A stretch of DNA of 64,000 nucleotides from Ottelia alismoides (GCA_037367405.1 JAZKJV010008260.1:186001-250000); one strand, 5' to 3'; positions 9,836-21,276 are shown, numbered from the stretch's first letter. Program-made: numbers and translations. Notes: generated by a model from the sequence alone, not told the origin.

Positions 9836-10609
9836 GAGATCTTGGATAATCCGTCGGTAAAAGCCGACGTGCCCCAGAAATGACCGTAACTGTTTGATGT
9901 TGGATGGTGGCTCAAGTTTCTTGATGACATCCACCTTGGCAGGGTCAACCTCCATGCCTCGCTGGGAGATGACGTGCCCCAACACGATCCCGTGAGTAAC
10001 CATGAAATTGCTCTTTTCCCAGGACAGAACGAGATCTACCTCACAACACTTTTTCAGAACCTGGTCTAGGTGCGATAAACAATCGTCAAAGGACTCACCA
10101 TAGACCGAGAAATCATCCATAAAAACCTCTAGAAAATCACCGACCATGTCCGCAAAAATAGCAAGCATGCACCTCTGGAAAGTCGCAGGAGCGTTGCACA
10201 ATCCAAAGTGCATCCGTCTAAAGGCATACGTGCCGAACAGACAAGTAAAGGTGGTTTTCTCCTGGTCTTCAGGAGCAATTGATACCTGGTTGTATCCGGA
10301 GTAACCGTCAAGGAAACAGAAGTACCCCTTCCCTGCCAACCGTTCTATGACCTGGTCTATGAAAGGCAAAGGGAAGTGGTCCTTCTTCGTCGTGGTGTTC
10401 AGCTTTCTGTAGTCAACACATACTCACCACGACGTGGGTACTCTCTTTGGAATCTCCTCTCCACTCTCGTTTTTCACCATCTGAATTCCCGACTTCTTCA
10501 GGACAACATGTATTGGGCTAACCCATTCGGAGTTGGAGATGGGATAAATGAACCCTGCGTCGCACCATTTCGTGATCTCTTTCTTGACAACTTCTCGTAG
10601 AACCGGATT
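9836..10609 (-). pseudogene. B reverse transcriptase
   Basis: RT copies the element RNA into DNA. Motifs in order: VVKKEITKWCDAGFIYPI, SEWVSPIHVV, then a TGA (10424) just before VCVDYRKLN, then PLPFIDQV, the catalytic Asp in [27 protein letters not shown], the catalytic FMDD box, and the GIVLGH and [12 protein letters not shown] blocks. These words are typical of the Athila lineage. The catalytic Asp residues are intact. Upstream, the conserved RKAIGWTVSDLRGINP block lies in the same frame. Confidence 0.9.
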
Positions 10610-10954
10610 CATCCTACGCTGAAACTCTCTGGAGGGTTTGCTGTCATGATTGAGATAGATATGGTGTGAACACAAAGCAGGATTAATCCCGCGGAGATCG
10701 GATACAGTCCATCCAATGGCCTTGCGGTTTCTTTCTAGAATCTCCATCAGATCAGATTCTTGATCATCGGCCAAAGTTGAGATGATAATGACCGGAAACC
10801 GTTGATGTGGACCCACAAGGAAGGCATATTTCATGTTTGGTGGCAAAGTTTTAAGTTCTTGCAAGGTAGTATCTGTATCTGCCGAAACATCATCTGTAGT
10901 TGTATGGGGATCTGTATCGGTAGGTGATGTGTCTGTGATTTGATTCTCCACCAT

Positions 10955-11782
10955 CTAAATGTGCTCTAGAGTCGGACTACAGAAGATGTTCAAGACATCA
11001 TCCGACTCCTCAGAATGATTAGAAGAGAATAAGTCAGCTAGATAGAATTCTGATTCATCTGAGATGGAGGAATTGTGTAGATTTTTTGATTGTGAAAGAT
11101 CTGCATTGATTTCATCAGAAGTCTGATCCCTTTGCTTCTCATCATCCAGACTAAAATATAAAGTGCCGTCGGAAGAATTACCTCCTGAGGTCTCGGACCC
11201 GTCCTCTGTCAAACATTCTTGGGTCTCTACCTGATATCTTTCGAGGTCGTCAAGGCGAACCTCATCCATGTAATCACAGGAGGCTAAAGAACTCAAAAAA
11301 TCTGAAGATGCAACACTGAAGGTGTTCGACTCTCTCGCCATCTCTATATGTACCTTTTCGCCCTCGGCGCGAAAAGATACCTTCCTTGTATCATAATCGA
11401 AGAGGGCCTTTGCGGTCTCTAGAAAAGGCCTCCCGAGGATGATCGGGGTAATATGTAACTGTGCAGGGCAATTCATGTCTAGGACCATAAAGTCCAATGG
11501 AAATTGCAGACCCTGCACGGTTACGATAACATTCCTAAGTATACCCTTAGGTCTCTTCACGGATCTATCAGCAAACTGAAGGATCGCGCGGGATTTGTAA
11601 AGAGGACCTAACTCGAGCTTCTCGAGTAAGGAGGCGGGTATCAGATTGATCGAGGAACCGTTATCTAATAGAGTGCGATCAAACTCGGCTTTTGCGATCT
11701 CGCATCTGACATAATGTGCACCTGAGTCCTTTTTCTTCTTCGGTAGCTTATTCTGTATCGCACAGGATGTAGCCTTAGTCAA
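10955..11782 (-). pseudogene. B aspartic protease and following linker
   Basis: The retroviral-type protease cleaves the polyprotein. The active site reads LLDNGSSINLIP, the usual D-x-G-S form with Asn at x, followed by ADRSVKRPKG, a long hydrophobic stretch and ILGRPFLETAKA, the second conserved block. An acidic linker rich in Ser, Asp and Glu follows and ends at TAG 10955. The frame is continuous with the sequence before TGA 11798 and with the frame that reopens at ATG 10952-10954. Confidence 0.85.
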
Positions 11783-11797
11783 GACATGCTTTTCTGT

Positions 11798-12469
11798 TCA
11801 GGATCTCTTTTTCCTACGCGTGGTGCATCTGTTTTTTAATTGATTCTTGAGCGTAGGAAATTGATCTAAGGCATCATGTAGAGGGATCTTTAGAAAGATG
11901 TGATCTTTGAGTAACTTTTCGATTTGTGGAGATTCGAGATTATTTTTGGTCTTTTTCTTTCCTTTTCCAAACAAAGCATCGGGAAAAGGAATAAAGTCAG
12001 GAGTTAGAAAATCAGAGCTTTTATTAAAAGTGGAATCAGCATTTACATCGAGAGTCTCATAATTATTTACAAAACTCTCTAAAACAGGGGAAGAAATATT
12101 TTTGTCGGGGCTCTCTGCCTGATCTGGCGTGATGTCATCGTCTGAGTTGCCAGTGTCCATATCTGAAGTGTTGGCATTGCTCCCGTCTCTTGAATCTACG
12201 TCCTCATCATCTTGCGGTTGCTCCTCCTCGGCTTCAGGATCATGCTCGTGCTCCTCTAGTGCCCTCTCCTCTTCTCCAGCAGGTGCTTGCGGCGATCTAC
12301 CACTCCTGAGACGAATGAAGTTAGATAAAAATTCAGGAAACGAGATCTTACCTGTAGTGTCTACCTGCTCTTGATGCCTCCTCTTGTTGTTCGGGTTCAT
12401 CTGAGGCTGGGCTGGAAGAGTGGTCTTCGGCACGGTTAACTCGTCCAGACGACGGTTAACCTGCTCCAC
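11798..12469 (-). pseudogene. B gag-protease linker, highly acidic
   Basis: An open stretch of 224 codons between gag and protease. Its centre is strongly acidic (runs of Glu and Asp around EEEQPQDDEDV), its end basic (KKKTKNN and RRKKRS). A short block, EKLLKDHIFLKIPLHDAL, occurs in similar form in E (FLKAIEYMPEVKR) and C (LLKALEQVPAF). This block is a recognisable Athila feature just before protease. The function of the acidic part is not known to me. Confidence 0.7.
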
Positions 12470-13423
12470 CTCAGTCTTGTGCGCGATCTAGAGCGTACTG
12501 AACATATCCATGATCTGGTTGAGCGCCTGGGCCTGTGAAGACATCTCCGATTCGGTGTGGTGGCCCTGGCTTTCTCCTCTCTCCTACCTTGACGTGAAAT
12601 GCTGAGAGGTGGAAGGCTGGGAGTAGCGCTGAGGTATGGAGGAAGATTGTTGCAGCTGCTGAAAAGGATGATTCTGTGAGTAGTGAGCAGGGTGCTGATA
12701 TGAAGGCTGTGGTCTCGGATGGTAGACATTCGGATGAGACTGCTGCGGCGTGAAGCTCTGGCGGTGCTGAAATTGCGGACGTCCATGCTGCGGATGACCG
12801 TACGGCTGCTGCGGCTGCTGATTCGGTATACTCGACTATTGCATCGGAGTATACCAAATCCCGTTGATCTCGAAAGTGGATTGCAACTCCACCTCCATCT
12901 CCGCGGTGCTGATGATCTGGCTGGAATTGGCATGAGACTGATCCTCATACCAATCAATCTGCGGAATCTCGGGCTCGCTCTCGATGTAGTGTATTTGACG
13001 GGTGGGTGGAGCGGGTGCGATCCTCCGTGCTGATTGCGTGTTCGAAGAAGTCTGGTTCTGCTGGTACTGGATCTAAAGATCAGCGACCTTCTTCGATATA
13101 TCACTCAGCTGCTGAGGTAGAGATGAGAGTTTCTCCAACTCTCGCAGTGGTTGTAGGTCTTGGACCTGCTTGTGAATCACGTCTACCAACGTCAATTTCT
13201 CGCTAATGAAGCCCATGTTGGTGTTGATTTCAAAGTCCGAGATGTTCGCCACCTTGTGATGTTCTCGGTGATGTGGTGGCTGTGGGGCTTTCTGAAATGC
13301 CCTAGTAGAGTCTACAACTCTCAAGTTCTCGGCCATCCCTTCGAAGATGGCCCAGACTGACTCGGCATCCTTATTCAAGTAGCTGCCGCCACATGCAGCA
13401 CTGACTAGCCCCTGTACTTCCGG
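12470..13423 (-). pseudogene. B gag C-terminal part, Gln/Pro-rich, four stops
   Basis: Follows the gag core in the same frame. It begins PEVQGLVSAACGG, then a coiled segment rich in Leu and Lys, then FEINGIWYTPMQ and a long Gln/Pro/His/Tyr-rich tail. TAG codons at 13073, 12836, 12584 and 12488 interrupt it, three of them within 350 bp, in a CAG/CAA-rich stretch where single C-to-T changes readily make stops. No CCHC zinc knuckle was seen, as in many Athila gag proteins. Confidence 0.75.
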
Positions 13424-14443
13424 CTAGAGTCCTCCGAAGTAGTTCTGTACGAGCACCTTCATCGGGATCTCATGATGCGGGCATCTCTCCGTAAGATCCT
13501 TGAATTGATCCCATGCCTCATGGAATGATTCGTGCGGCAGTTGCGTAAAGTTGGAGATCTGGCTCCTCATCATGTTCGTCCTTCCCAGAGGAAAATACTT
13601 GCGCAGGAAGGTGGACTTCAGGTCGTCCCACGTAGAAATTTCTTTCCCCAGATGGCTCAGCCAATAAAGGGCCTTATCGGCTAAGGCAAAGGGGAAGGCC
13701 TTGAGGCGTACGGCCTCCTGCGTCACTCCTGGATAACAAGTCGTTCCGTAGATCATCTCAAACTTCTGTAAAAACGTGAACGGCTCCTCTGCGGCATTCC
13801 CATAGTATTTGGGAAGCAAGGAGATGAAGGACGGTCGGAGTTCATATGGCCCTTGATTCGTCGGTAGCCGAATCCAGTGATGGAGCGTTCTAGCGCCCGG
13901 GAAATACTCGTCCCGTAAAGTTGCGGGAACCGCAGGCGGCAACTGGTTCCCGACCCCTGCTCTCAGCACGGCTATTTCAGCCCGCAGTTCGGTCTGAACT
14001 CTATACTGTTCTCGAATCTGTAAATTCATCTGCTGTAATGTATCGAGAATGCATGTCGTGACATCTGCGTTCAGCTCCGGTCTTCCCTCCTGATGTTCCC
14101 CAGCTGGTGGCCTCTCGTCTACTGCTGGTCCTTTCCCGCGAGCCATCTGATTGTCTGTAAAGTAAAAACTCTCGTAAGAACTCAACGAAAAATACTCAGG
14201 AGATCTAGATGATGTATTGAGGCCAGGGTCTGCCTCAATAGTCTGGCCAGGAGGCCAGGGAGTCTGGGTCTGACTCGCCTCGAGATCTGATGGGATCGGC
14301 TCAGGAAGAGGGTCATCCCGAGCCTGTGAAGACATACGCTCGACGGTGGACGGTCGAAAGCTCACAGAGTCTGAGCCGAAAAGCCGTCGAGATGTCATCT
14401 TCGATTTCAAGAGAAATTTCAGGAGAGCACGTGTACGATTCAA
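13424..14443 (-). pseudogene. B gag core (retrotransposon gag domain)
   Basis: Gag forms the particle that carries the RNA. The open stretch of 339 codons has a disordered N-terminal third, then HWIRLPTNQGPYELRPSF, the conserved gag region with EEPFTFLQKFEMIYGT, ALADKALYWLSHL, and LRKYFPLGRTNMMRSQI, and ends at TAG 13424 right after VQNYFGGL. The same words (FFPVGKTNALRQAIS, HEAWERFKELLRKCPHH) occur in the decayed gag of C, which supports the assignment. Confidence 0.88.
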
Positions 14444-14700
14444 ATTAGGGAGAAATGCGAAAGCCGCGGAAACTCACGCCCCGCAAACAAACACAAAGCA
14501 AACCCCATTTTCACAAACTCAACCCTGATGAAGACCGTAAGATTTCGGTCTATTTATCTTTTCGGTTTTAGGGTTGTGATTAGCAAACATTTCGATTAAG
14601 CGGGCTGAGCAAGCCAATAGGTGCCCGATAGTTTCCCCGAAACACTGGCCCGAATCCTTACGCGAGACCACTCACACTCAGTCAGTATGGTAGTAAGTAC

Positions 14701-14803
14701 GGACCGTTTCCGGCTACCCGTGTTACTTGAGGACGGAGCCTTGCGTAGTGTCCTCTAAACCTCCCACTCTGCTAAGTAAACCCGGACCGTTTCCGGCTAC
14801 CCG
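14701..14803. repeat. Pair of 20-bp direct repeats in the B leader
   Basis: GGACCGTTTCCGGCTACCCG at 14701-14720 and again, identical, at 14784-14803. The flanking bases differ. Possible packaging or dimerisation signal, or a slippage duplication; the sequence alone cannot decide. Confidence 0.8.
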
Positions 14804-15190
14804 AGCTTACCCACTGAGGAACAGTGATCAGGTTTATGGACCTAGTAGTATCTCGTGAGAAATACGGGGTTGGGTTCTATCTTTAAGTGTCGGCTCTCTA
14901 GCTCGCGCACTCTGAGAAATGTGCGGGGGTTACTCTCCCCAAATCACTTGAGTCGATTTACGACTTTAAGTCAGATAGATTTAGCAGTCCCGATTTTAGT
15001 TTTGTAATTTTTATGGTTTTTTTTAGTCAACGTCTATCGATTTTTTTTCTTTTTATAAAAACCCTAAAGCATGCACCTAGGTTGTGAGTCCTAAGACTAA
15101 CTACGCGGCACAAGCAGTTAGAGTAAAAACCTAGACAAGCATCTAGAAAAACCGCGAAAACCGATAGCGATGAAAAGCCGCGGTGGGTGC

Positions 15191-15226
15191 CCTGATCCTC
15201 GGATACACGGTATCCGGTGAATCAGG
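15191..15226. repeat. Hairpin next to the lost primer-binding site
   Basis: Inner stem CGGATAC / GTATCCG (15200-15206 with 15210-15216, loop ACG) and outer stem CCTGAT / ATCAGG (15191-15196 with 15221-15226). It lies 28 bp from the truncated edge of LTR2. Confidence 0.7.
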
Positions 15227-15986
15227 CCCCGAAAAAATGGGGGGGTATTTGTATATTTCGATTCTTAAACCTATCAAACAAATTTCGGTTTTCGTTCGGA
15301 AAACCGTTCACTAATATTTTACCAGGCAAGTGTCCTAGGTCGAACTCAAGGAGGCAGAATAAATTTCTTCGATTTATATCTTCGTAGTTTTATTTTTAAT
15401 CTTCTCCATGTGATCAAGTTAAAACCCTTTTTTATTGATTTTTATTTTTATTATTTTTATTTGATTTTATTATTTTCAAATTTTTATTTAATTTTCAAAA
15501 AGGGAGATTTTTCAAAAAGATTTACTTATTGTATAATAGGTGGATATTATAAAGGTGATACTATATAGTAGATTGAACGGGGTTCGAGCCGTGAGCTCGA
15601 ACAGCATAAGAAATCAAAACAAAACGAAGCGAGATTCGTCAAAATCAAAACACGTCGAAAACACGACAAAATCTCACGAAATCATTATACGAGGTAGGTG
15701 GGGTAGTTGTGTAACTACCCTCAAGAAACCGTCAAAAATCGGAGTCACACGAGGTCAAAATTGCCCCTATAGCCAAGGGGCATAAGCGCAAGGAAAACTA
15801 CTTAAAATGTTCTCAAAATGGTCTCAGGGACTGTTCTGTAGAAAAAATATACAAATTTTTACATTTAGGTCCCAACAGAGGGACCTAAATGCAAATAGGA
15901 GAAACCTGGGAGGCGGGATGAAATATCTGGAAGTTCGCTGGGCTTAAGATGCAATATTTCCACCGGTTTGTAAGTAACGGCTGAGA

Positions 15987-16451
15987 TTAGAAGTTCAAGG
16001 CGCCGATCGGAGCGCTCTGCGGATGCCACGTGTCGGCCAACTGTAGCTCCTCTATTCTTAAAGTTCGTTGCGCAGCTTGGCGGTGGCGCTTCTTCTCGGA
16101 ATTATCACGGCCGACCGACGACGACTTTGGCATGCCAGCGGGGCCAGAGGGGTGGCTCCTCCACCCCTCGAGCTCGCCCGCGGAAGAGTGGAGGCAGAGG
16201 GTGCTCCGAGCGGCGGTGGCACGGTGGTGAAGATGGCGGTCTCGTACTTCTGGAGATGGTCTCTGTTCTGGCGATGGACCTTGGAGTTGGCTTTTCGTAA
16301 CGACCGAAGGCTTCCAGATGCTGAGAAGTATCTCGCGATGAAGATGGATCTGCAAGTAACAGAACTCCTTGCTCGATTCTTCAAGGAATCGGCCGATGGA
16401 TAACAAATTGTAGATCAAAAATCGATGAAAGTTAAGTTTCCAAACAACCAC
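15987..16451 (-). other. LTR2 copy of the leader reading frame (154 codons)
   Basis: Homolog of the frame at 3552-3986, open in the sense direction, with a longer C-terminus and several substitutions. No domain recognised. Its persistence in three LTRs is weak evidence because the LTRs are young. Confidence 0.25.
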
Positions 16452-16894
16452 CCAGATGTATGACGTCGATGATGGAAAGATGATGCGATTTGATTGAAAT
16501 TTGGAAATGAATTGCGATGGATTTCGAAAGGGCGTGTAAGCCTAATGATTAACCTATCTAAATCACGGATTAGCCATGCTAATCGAGGCTCGCAAATCGA
16601 GAGGAAAAGCAAATGAAATGGAGGAAGAGGTTTGTCGAAATTCAAAGTTTATTACCTCGACAGCTGCTCGACGGCGACCAAAAACCGGAGCGAAACGCGG
16701 TGCTTGGGCGGCGATACAAGGCGGTGCTCGGCCTTGGAACCTCCTCCGACGTGCCCTCCTCCTCGCAGACGTCTCCACGGCGATGTCACCTCCTCAGGTC
16801 GACCGGAGCGAGGCTTTGAAGTAGAGGGATCGGACTCCTGGAACTGAAGTTCTGGGTAGTTGGAGAGTTGGTTAAAAATAGCGGAGGTTGAAGG

Positions 16895-16904
16895 CCTTTT
16901 ATAG
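16895..16904 (-). promoter_or_regulatory. TATA box of B LTR2
   Basis: Sense strand CTATAAAAGG, same context as in LTR1. This is the promoter position for transcription of the gag-pol copy. Confidence 0.7.
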
Positions 16905-18302
16905 AACGATTACTTGGGCTCCAAGCTCGGATCTAAGGCTGGCGATGGAGGTGTTTGTTAGGAGAAGAAGATCGATGGCTTAGGTTGGCCAGAAGCTTCG
17001 CGAAGCGTGCGGGAAAATGGGGAAAGGTGGCCGGTCGAGCAGAGACTGGTAGACCTGATTCTTGGGGAAGAAGAACCCAGGTGCTGACAAGTGTCAACAC
17101 CTGGTAGGTCCAGAGGCTAAATTACATTGTAAAATAGATAATAAATAGTAGATAAACTTATTTTAAATAACTATAGACACAAGAAATGTAAATAAATTAA
17201 TTTTCTAATTTATGATATAAATACTTTTTATAAATAATAAATACTATTTAAAATATAAATATTATATTAATAAATATGTATTTGTAAATAGGTTTTCGAT
17301 TTTTAATTTAATAAATAAGTAAGTAGAAATTAATTTTATAATTTCGTAATTATTAGAATATTAAATAATGTTTGTACAAATTTTTATAGATTTTAATAAG
17401 TTAGTTTGCATATTTTAATAAATATGGTTAGTATCTAGGTAGTTCATTTTTACCTATATTTTGGAGTTTTTGATTTTATTAAAATAATAAATAGTCTCCA
17501 AAAATTATGAAATAAATTATGGTGAATCTACAAGATCATGTAATAATTTAAAAATTATAAAATAAAGAAAATGATAAATAATGTGCGTTACATAAAATAA
17601 ATAGGCGAGAAGCCCTTGTTGTCTTTTGGTCCCAAAACCTACTTTTTGCAAACGGACTCCGAATTCGATGAAACCACCTTTATTAATTAGACAATATTAT
17701 TTTATGAACTTTAAAGGTGAGTAGAGTGAAATTGGAGTTCGTATGAGGAAGTTTTGATGTTCGGAAGTTGAGATTTTGACAATTTGCAAACTGAGTTTCT
17801 TGGCATATATACAGGGTAGTATTTTAACTTATTTTTATATTTTTATATACATTTTTAGGAATAATTAGGAAAATGATTTGGTGAAAAATATGTCATATGA
17901 AATAGTTAAAATTCTTTGAAGTTTTATATTTATTGTATAAATAATGAAAAGTGTATATGTGTGTGTTAATGTATTTTTTTAGGTTTTCTTTCCTTATCTC
18001 CCCCTACTTATTGGTTTGTCGACCAATCCATGCAGACTTGGTCTCGGAGGTTGGGCTATAAATATATCTTACAGCTATATTTACATTTTAAGTCATATTG
18101 TATATATATACATATATTCAATCTGCCTTTTTGTTTCTTTTCTTGTTCTTTATTTATTTACATGACTTTAGGGGTTAAAAGTGAATATTTACACATGAAT
18201 GGTGTTTTGTTAAAATATGAGAATTAATGGATATTTACATGTATTTGTTAAGGGTTTTAAGACAAAATGCGACAGAAAAGTTAATGAATCATAGATTCAT
18301 CA

Positions 18303-18315
18303 ACCCCCTATACTT
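18303..18315 (-). promoter_or_regulatory. Polypurine tract of the deleted B copy
   Basis: Plus strand ACCCCCTATACTT adjoining LTR2; identical to the tract at 5838-5850. Confidence 0.85.
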
Positions 18316-18875
18316 AAACTTTGCTAGTCCCTTAGCAAACACTTATTTGGAAAAAGTAAGTGAAAAAGAAAGAAAGTTAGAATGAATTTGTTTTCCTAAA
18401 CCAATTCATGAGAACAGACAAAGGACAGAGCTTGATCGTGCCTGAAACAAGCATTTTGTCGGAACCTTAACTAGGATTAGGATTTTATCCTCAACAATCC
18501 TCAAGTTCCATAATCCTTAGTCAAGATCACTTCATCAGCTAATTCAGACTCACTTATTCATATCGCAAACTCTATCATCCTTGAAGTCAACTTGTACAAT
18601 GTGTGAATTGATTTAGCTCTTCCTGCTTAGAGAACCGAAGAAACCGTCCATCCCGGCTATACACTCCTATGGCTTCCTCATCTCGCTACTCTTTCCTCGG
18701 GGAGGGAGGTATTCCCTTCTGAGTTCAGTTCTGCTATGTCCACAATCGAATATAGGGAGAAGTTAGAAGAATGAGAAAAGAAGTGGAGTGCGACCAGTGT
18801 AGACACATCTCCTTGTGAAGCCCAACCGGTGTAGCTGAGTCCCCACTAAGATGTATAGGCATATTTGGTGGAAGC

Positions 18876-19238
18876 TTGGACCATTGTGGTCTTATTTGGT
18901 GGCTTCTGTATTGCTTTAACTTTGTAATTTGCTTGCACTGCATTCATCTTTTGTGCCTCGACGAATATAGCATCTTTTTAGTCCGTCCCTTTTTTGAGGT
19001 CTTAGAAAAATTGTGTCAGCAGATCCTTCCCTCATCCAAAGCAACTATCGCAACCCCAATCTCTCCTGTCTTTAGACGTAAATGCCGCAAAGATAAGGAT
19101 AGAAACATACTATCAAGGTGTACTGCTCTTCGGGACTCCATGCGAGTCGAGCTAAGTGCAGAGGGCATGTGTTCAAGATTGGTTCACTGGTGTAGAGTTG
19201 TACGGATGACTCCAAATGGTCTACTTAAGCTCAAATGA
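18876..19238 (+). other. Second copy of the antisense frame (120 codons)
   Basis: Homolog of 6387-6743 with a different first few codons caused by a small insertion near 18870-18900. The hydrophobic Cys-rich N-terminal block is retained. Coding status doubtful. Confidence 0.22.
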
Positions 19239-19914
19239 TTTGATTTCCCGAATATGGTCTTACGGAACCCAAAGATTTAAGTCACAAGACCTGAAGAGTC
19301 TAAATTCCAGATCCTAGTCAGGCTCCTTACAACGAGAGTTAAAGGACATAATCAAGCTCCATCCTTTAGACTAGACTCAGTCCTTAGTTCTAGAAGTCAA
19401 ACTTATTCTGAAAAATGCTAATGCAATTGCAACCATGTTTTTGTGAAGTGTATTTTCTGAATTTTACTCATTTTTAGGGATTTTAAGGCTTTTGTAATTT
19501 TTACAAATTTTATGACTTTGTATTTTTTATGGATTTTATGACTTTTATAAACAAGATTTTATTACTGAATTTTACAAGATATATTTTATTTATGTTAAGT
19601 ATCTAATGTATTTTACAAAATTTATCTATAAAGTATTTTAAAAGGGTTGAATGGTTTTTATACATGTTTTAATAAATAGGATTTTAAATAAGTATTATAC
19701 AAAATTTAAGTACAAATTTTAAATACATATTTTAATTACAAGTTTTAAATACAAGTTTTAAACATATTTTACTTATTTACAAGGATTTTATAAATAATAG
19801 ATAAATAGAAGAGTGGATTTTAAATTAACCCTTACCCACTTTTTATGGATTTTATAGATATAGAAAATACATAAAAGTACGAGTTATGGACGAAAGTATA
19901 TATACAATATATAC

Positions 19915-19923
19915 GCACCATTT
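19915..19923 (-). promoter_or_regulatory. Remnant primer-binding site fused to internal PPT boundary
   Basis: Sense strand after the end of LTR3 reads AAATGGTGCGTATATATTG. AATGGTG matches the start of the A primer-binding site (AATGGTGACG, from 40942 downward), and TGCGTATATATTG matches the sequence just after the internal polypurine tract of B (7421 downward). Confidence 0.65.
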
Positions 19924-20727
19924 CGATGAGGCTAAAAATCGGTTTCATGGCTTTTTATTGATGAAAGTGGTCGATGTAGCCAAAAGCCGCGAAACAAAAT
20001 TTCGATTCTTAAACCTATCAAACAAATTTGGTTTTCGTTCAGAAAACCGTGCACTAATATTTTACCTGGCAAGTGTCCTGGGTCGAACTCAAGGAGGCAG
20101 AATAAATTCCTTCGATTTATATCTTCGTAGTTTTATTTTTAATCTTCTCTAAGTGATCAAGTCAAAACCCTTTTTTTATTTTTATTTTTTTTATTTTTAT
20201 TTGATTTTATTATTTTCAAATTTTTATTTAATTTTCAAAAAGGGAGATTTTTCAAAAAGATTTACTTATTGTATAATAGGTGGATATTATACAGGTGATA
20301 CTATATAATAGATTAAACGGGGTTCGAGCCACGAGCTCGAACAGCACAAGCAATCAAAACAAAACGAAGCGAGATTCGTCAAAATCAAAACATATCGAAA
20401 ACACGACAAAATCTTACGAAATATTTATACAAGGTAGGTGGGGTAGTTGTGTAACTACCCTCAAGAAACCGTCAAAAATCGGAGTCACACGATGTCAAAA
20501 TAGCCCCTACAGCCTAGGGGCATAAGCGCAAAGAAAACTACTTAAAATGTTCTAAAAATGGTCCTCAGGGACTGTTCTGTAGAAAAAATATACAAATCTT
20601 TACATTTAGGTCCCTGTAGAGGGACCTAGATGCAAATAGGAGAAACCTGGGAGGCGGGATGAAATATCTGGAAGTTCGTTGGGCTTAAGATGCAATATTT
20701 CCACCGGTTCGCAAGTAACGGCTGAGA

Positions 20728-21276
20728 TTAGAAGTTCAAGGCGCTGATCGGAGGGCTCTGCGGATGCCACGTGTCGGCCAACTGTAGCTCCTCTGTTCTT
20801 GAAGTTCGTTGCGCAGCTCGGCGGTGGCACTTCTTCTCGGAATTATCACGGCCGACCGACGACGACTTTGGCATGCCGGCGGGGCCAGAGGGGTGGCTCC
20901 TCCACCCCTCGAGCTCGCCCGCGGAAGAGTGGAGGCGGAGGGTGCTCTGAGCGGCGGTGGCACGGTGGTGAAGACGGCGGTCTCGTACTTCTGGAGATGG
21001 TCTCCGTTCTGGCGATGGACCTTTGAGTTGGCTTTTCGTGACGACCGAAGGCTTCCAGATGCTGAGAAGTATCTCGCGATGAAGATGGATCTGCAAGTAA
21101 CAGAACTCCTTGCTCGATTCTCCAAGGAATCGGCCGATGGATAACAAATTATAGATCAAAAATCGATGAAAGTTAAGTTTCCAGACAACCACCCAGATGT
21201 ATGACGTCGATGATGGAAAGATGATGCGATTTGATTGAAATTTGGAAACGAATCGCGATGGATTTCGAAAGGGCAT
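20728..21276 (-). other. LTR3 copy of the leader reading frame (182 codons)
   Basis: Longest version of the leader frame. An upstream Met adds about 30 residues (MPFRNPSRFVSKF...) before the shared VVWKLNFHRF segment. Sense orientation, downstream of the TATA box. No domain recognised. Confidence 0.27.

Larger units (their letters stand above)
7949..14443 (-). pseudogene. B gag-pol polyprotein, one frame with ten stops
   Basis: The whole Athila gag-protease-RT-RNase H-integrase region lies in a single minus-strand frame of 2165 codons. It is interrupted only by stops: TAG at 13424, 13073, 12836, 12584, 12488 and 10955, TGA at 11798 and 10424, TAA at 8501 and 8363. No frameshift was found while reading across the interruptions. 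Several stops look like C-to-T changes of CAG or CGA codons, as expected from deamination of methylated cytosine; for example the TGA at 10424 sits where an Arg precedes the VCVDYRKLN motif in relatives. The first ATG (14441-14443) opens with a basic segment. The Met of MTSRRLF or of MSSQARDD could be the real start. Confidence 0.88.
14444..15254 (-). other. B untranslated leader between LTR2 and gag
   Basis: About 0.8 kb with no convincing frame. It holds two exact copies of GGACCGTTTCCGGCTACCCG and, at its sense-5' end, a strong hairpin (15191-15226). The primer-binding site expected next to LTR2 is missing. The leader of A (about 39750-40920) is alignable in places, such as the TTTCTCTCCCAAAAACAATTG region against GTTACTCTCCCCAAATCACTT. 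Confidence 0.7.
15255..18302 (-). repeat. B LTR2, lacking its outer 75 bp
   Basis: Matches LTR1 from ATTTCGATTCTTAAACC to the terminal GATTCATCA. The 75 bp that begin LTR1 and LTR3 on the plus strand (sense U5 end) are absent and replaced by leader sequence. It is the 5' LTR of the gag-pol copy and the 3' LTR of the deleted copy. Confidence 0.88.
18316..19923 (-). other. Second B interior, reduced to the 3' untranslated part
   Basis: Collinear and highly similar to 5851-7423, including the mixed tract, the TTTTACAA-rich tract and the GTATATATACAATATATAC palindrome (19896-19914). It stops exactly where the internal polypurine tract of the long hairpin would begin. GCACC (19915-19919) is then followed by ATTT and LTR3. 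All of gag-pol, the leader and the hairpin array are missing. This is an internal-deletion derivative of B. Confidence 0.88.

Noticed and set aside
12129..12374. 81-codon plus-strand Ser-rich frame
   Set aside because: Antisense shadow of the acidic linker of B; Asp/Glu codons read as Ser/Leu on the other strand.
12436..13104. 222-codon minus-strand Arg/Ser-rich frame
   Set aside because: Lies one frame off the gag-pol frame, which continues through the same DNA with recognisable gag sequence.
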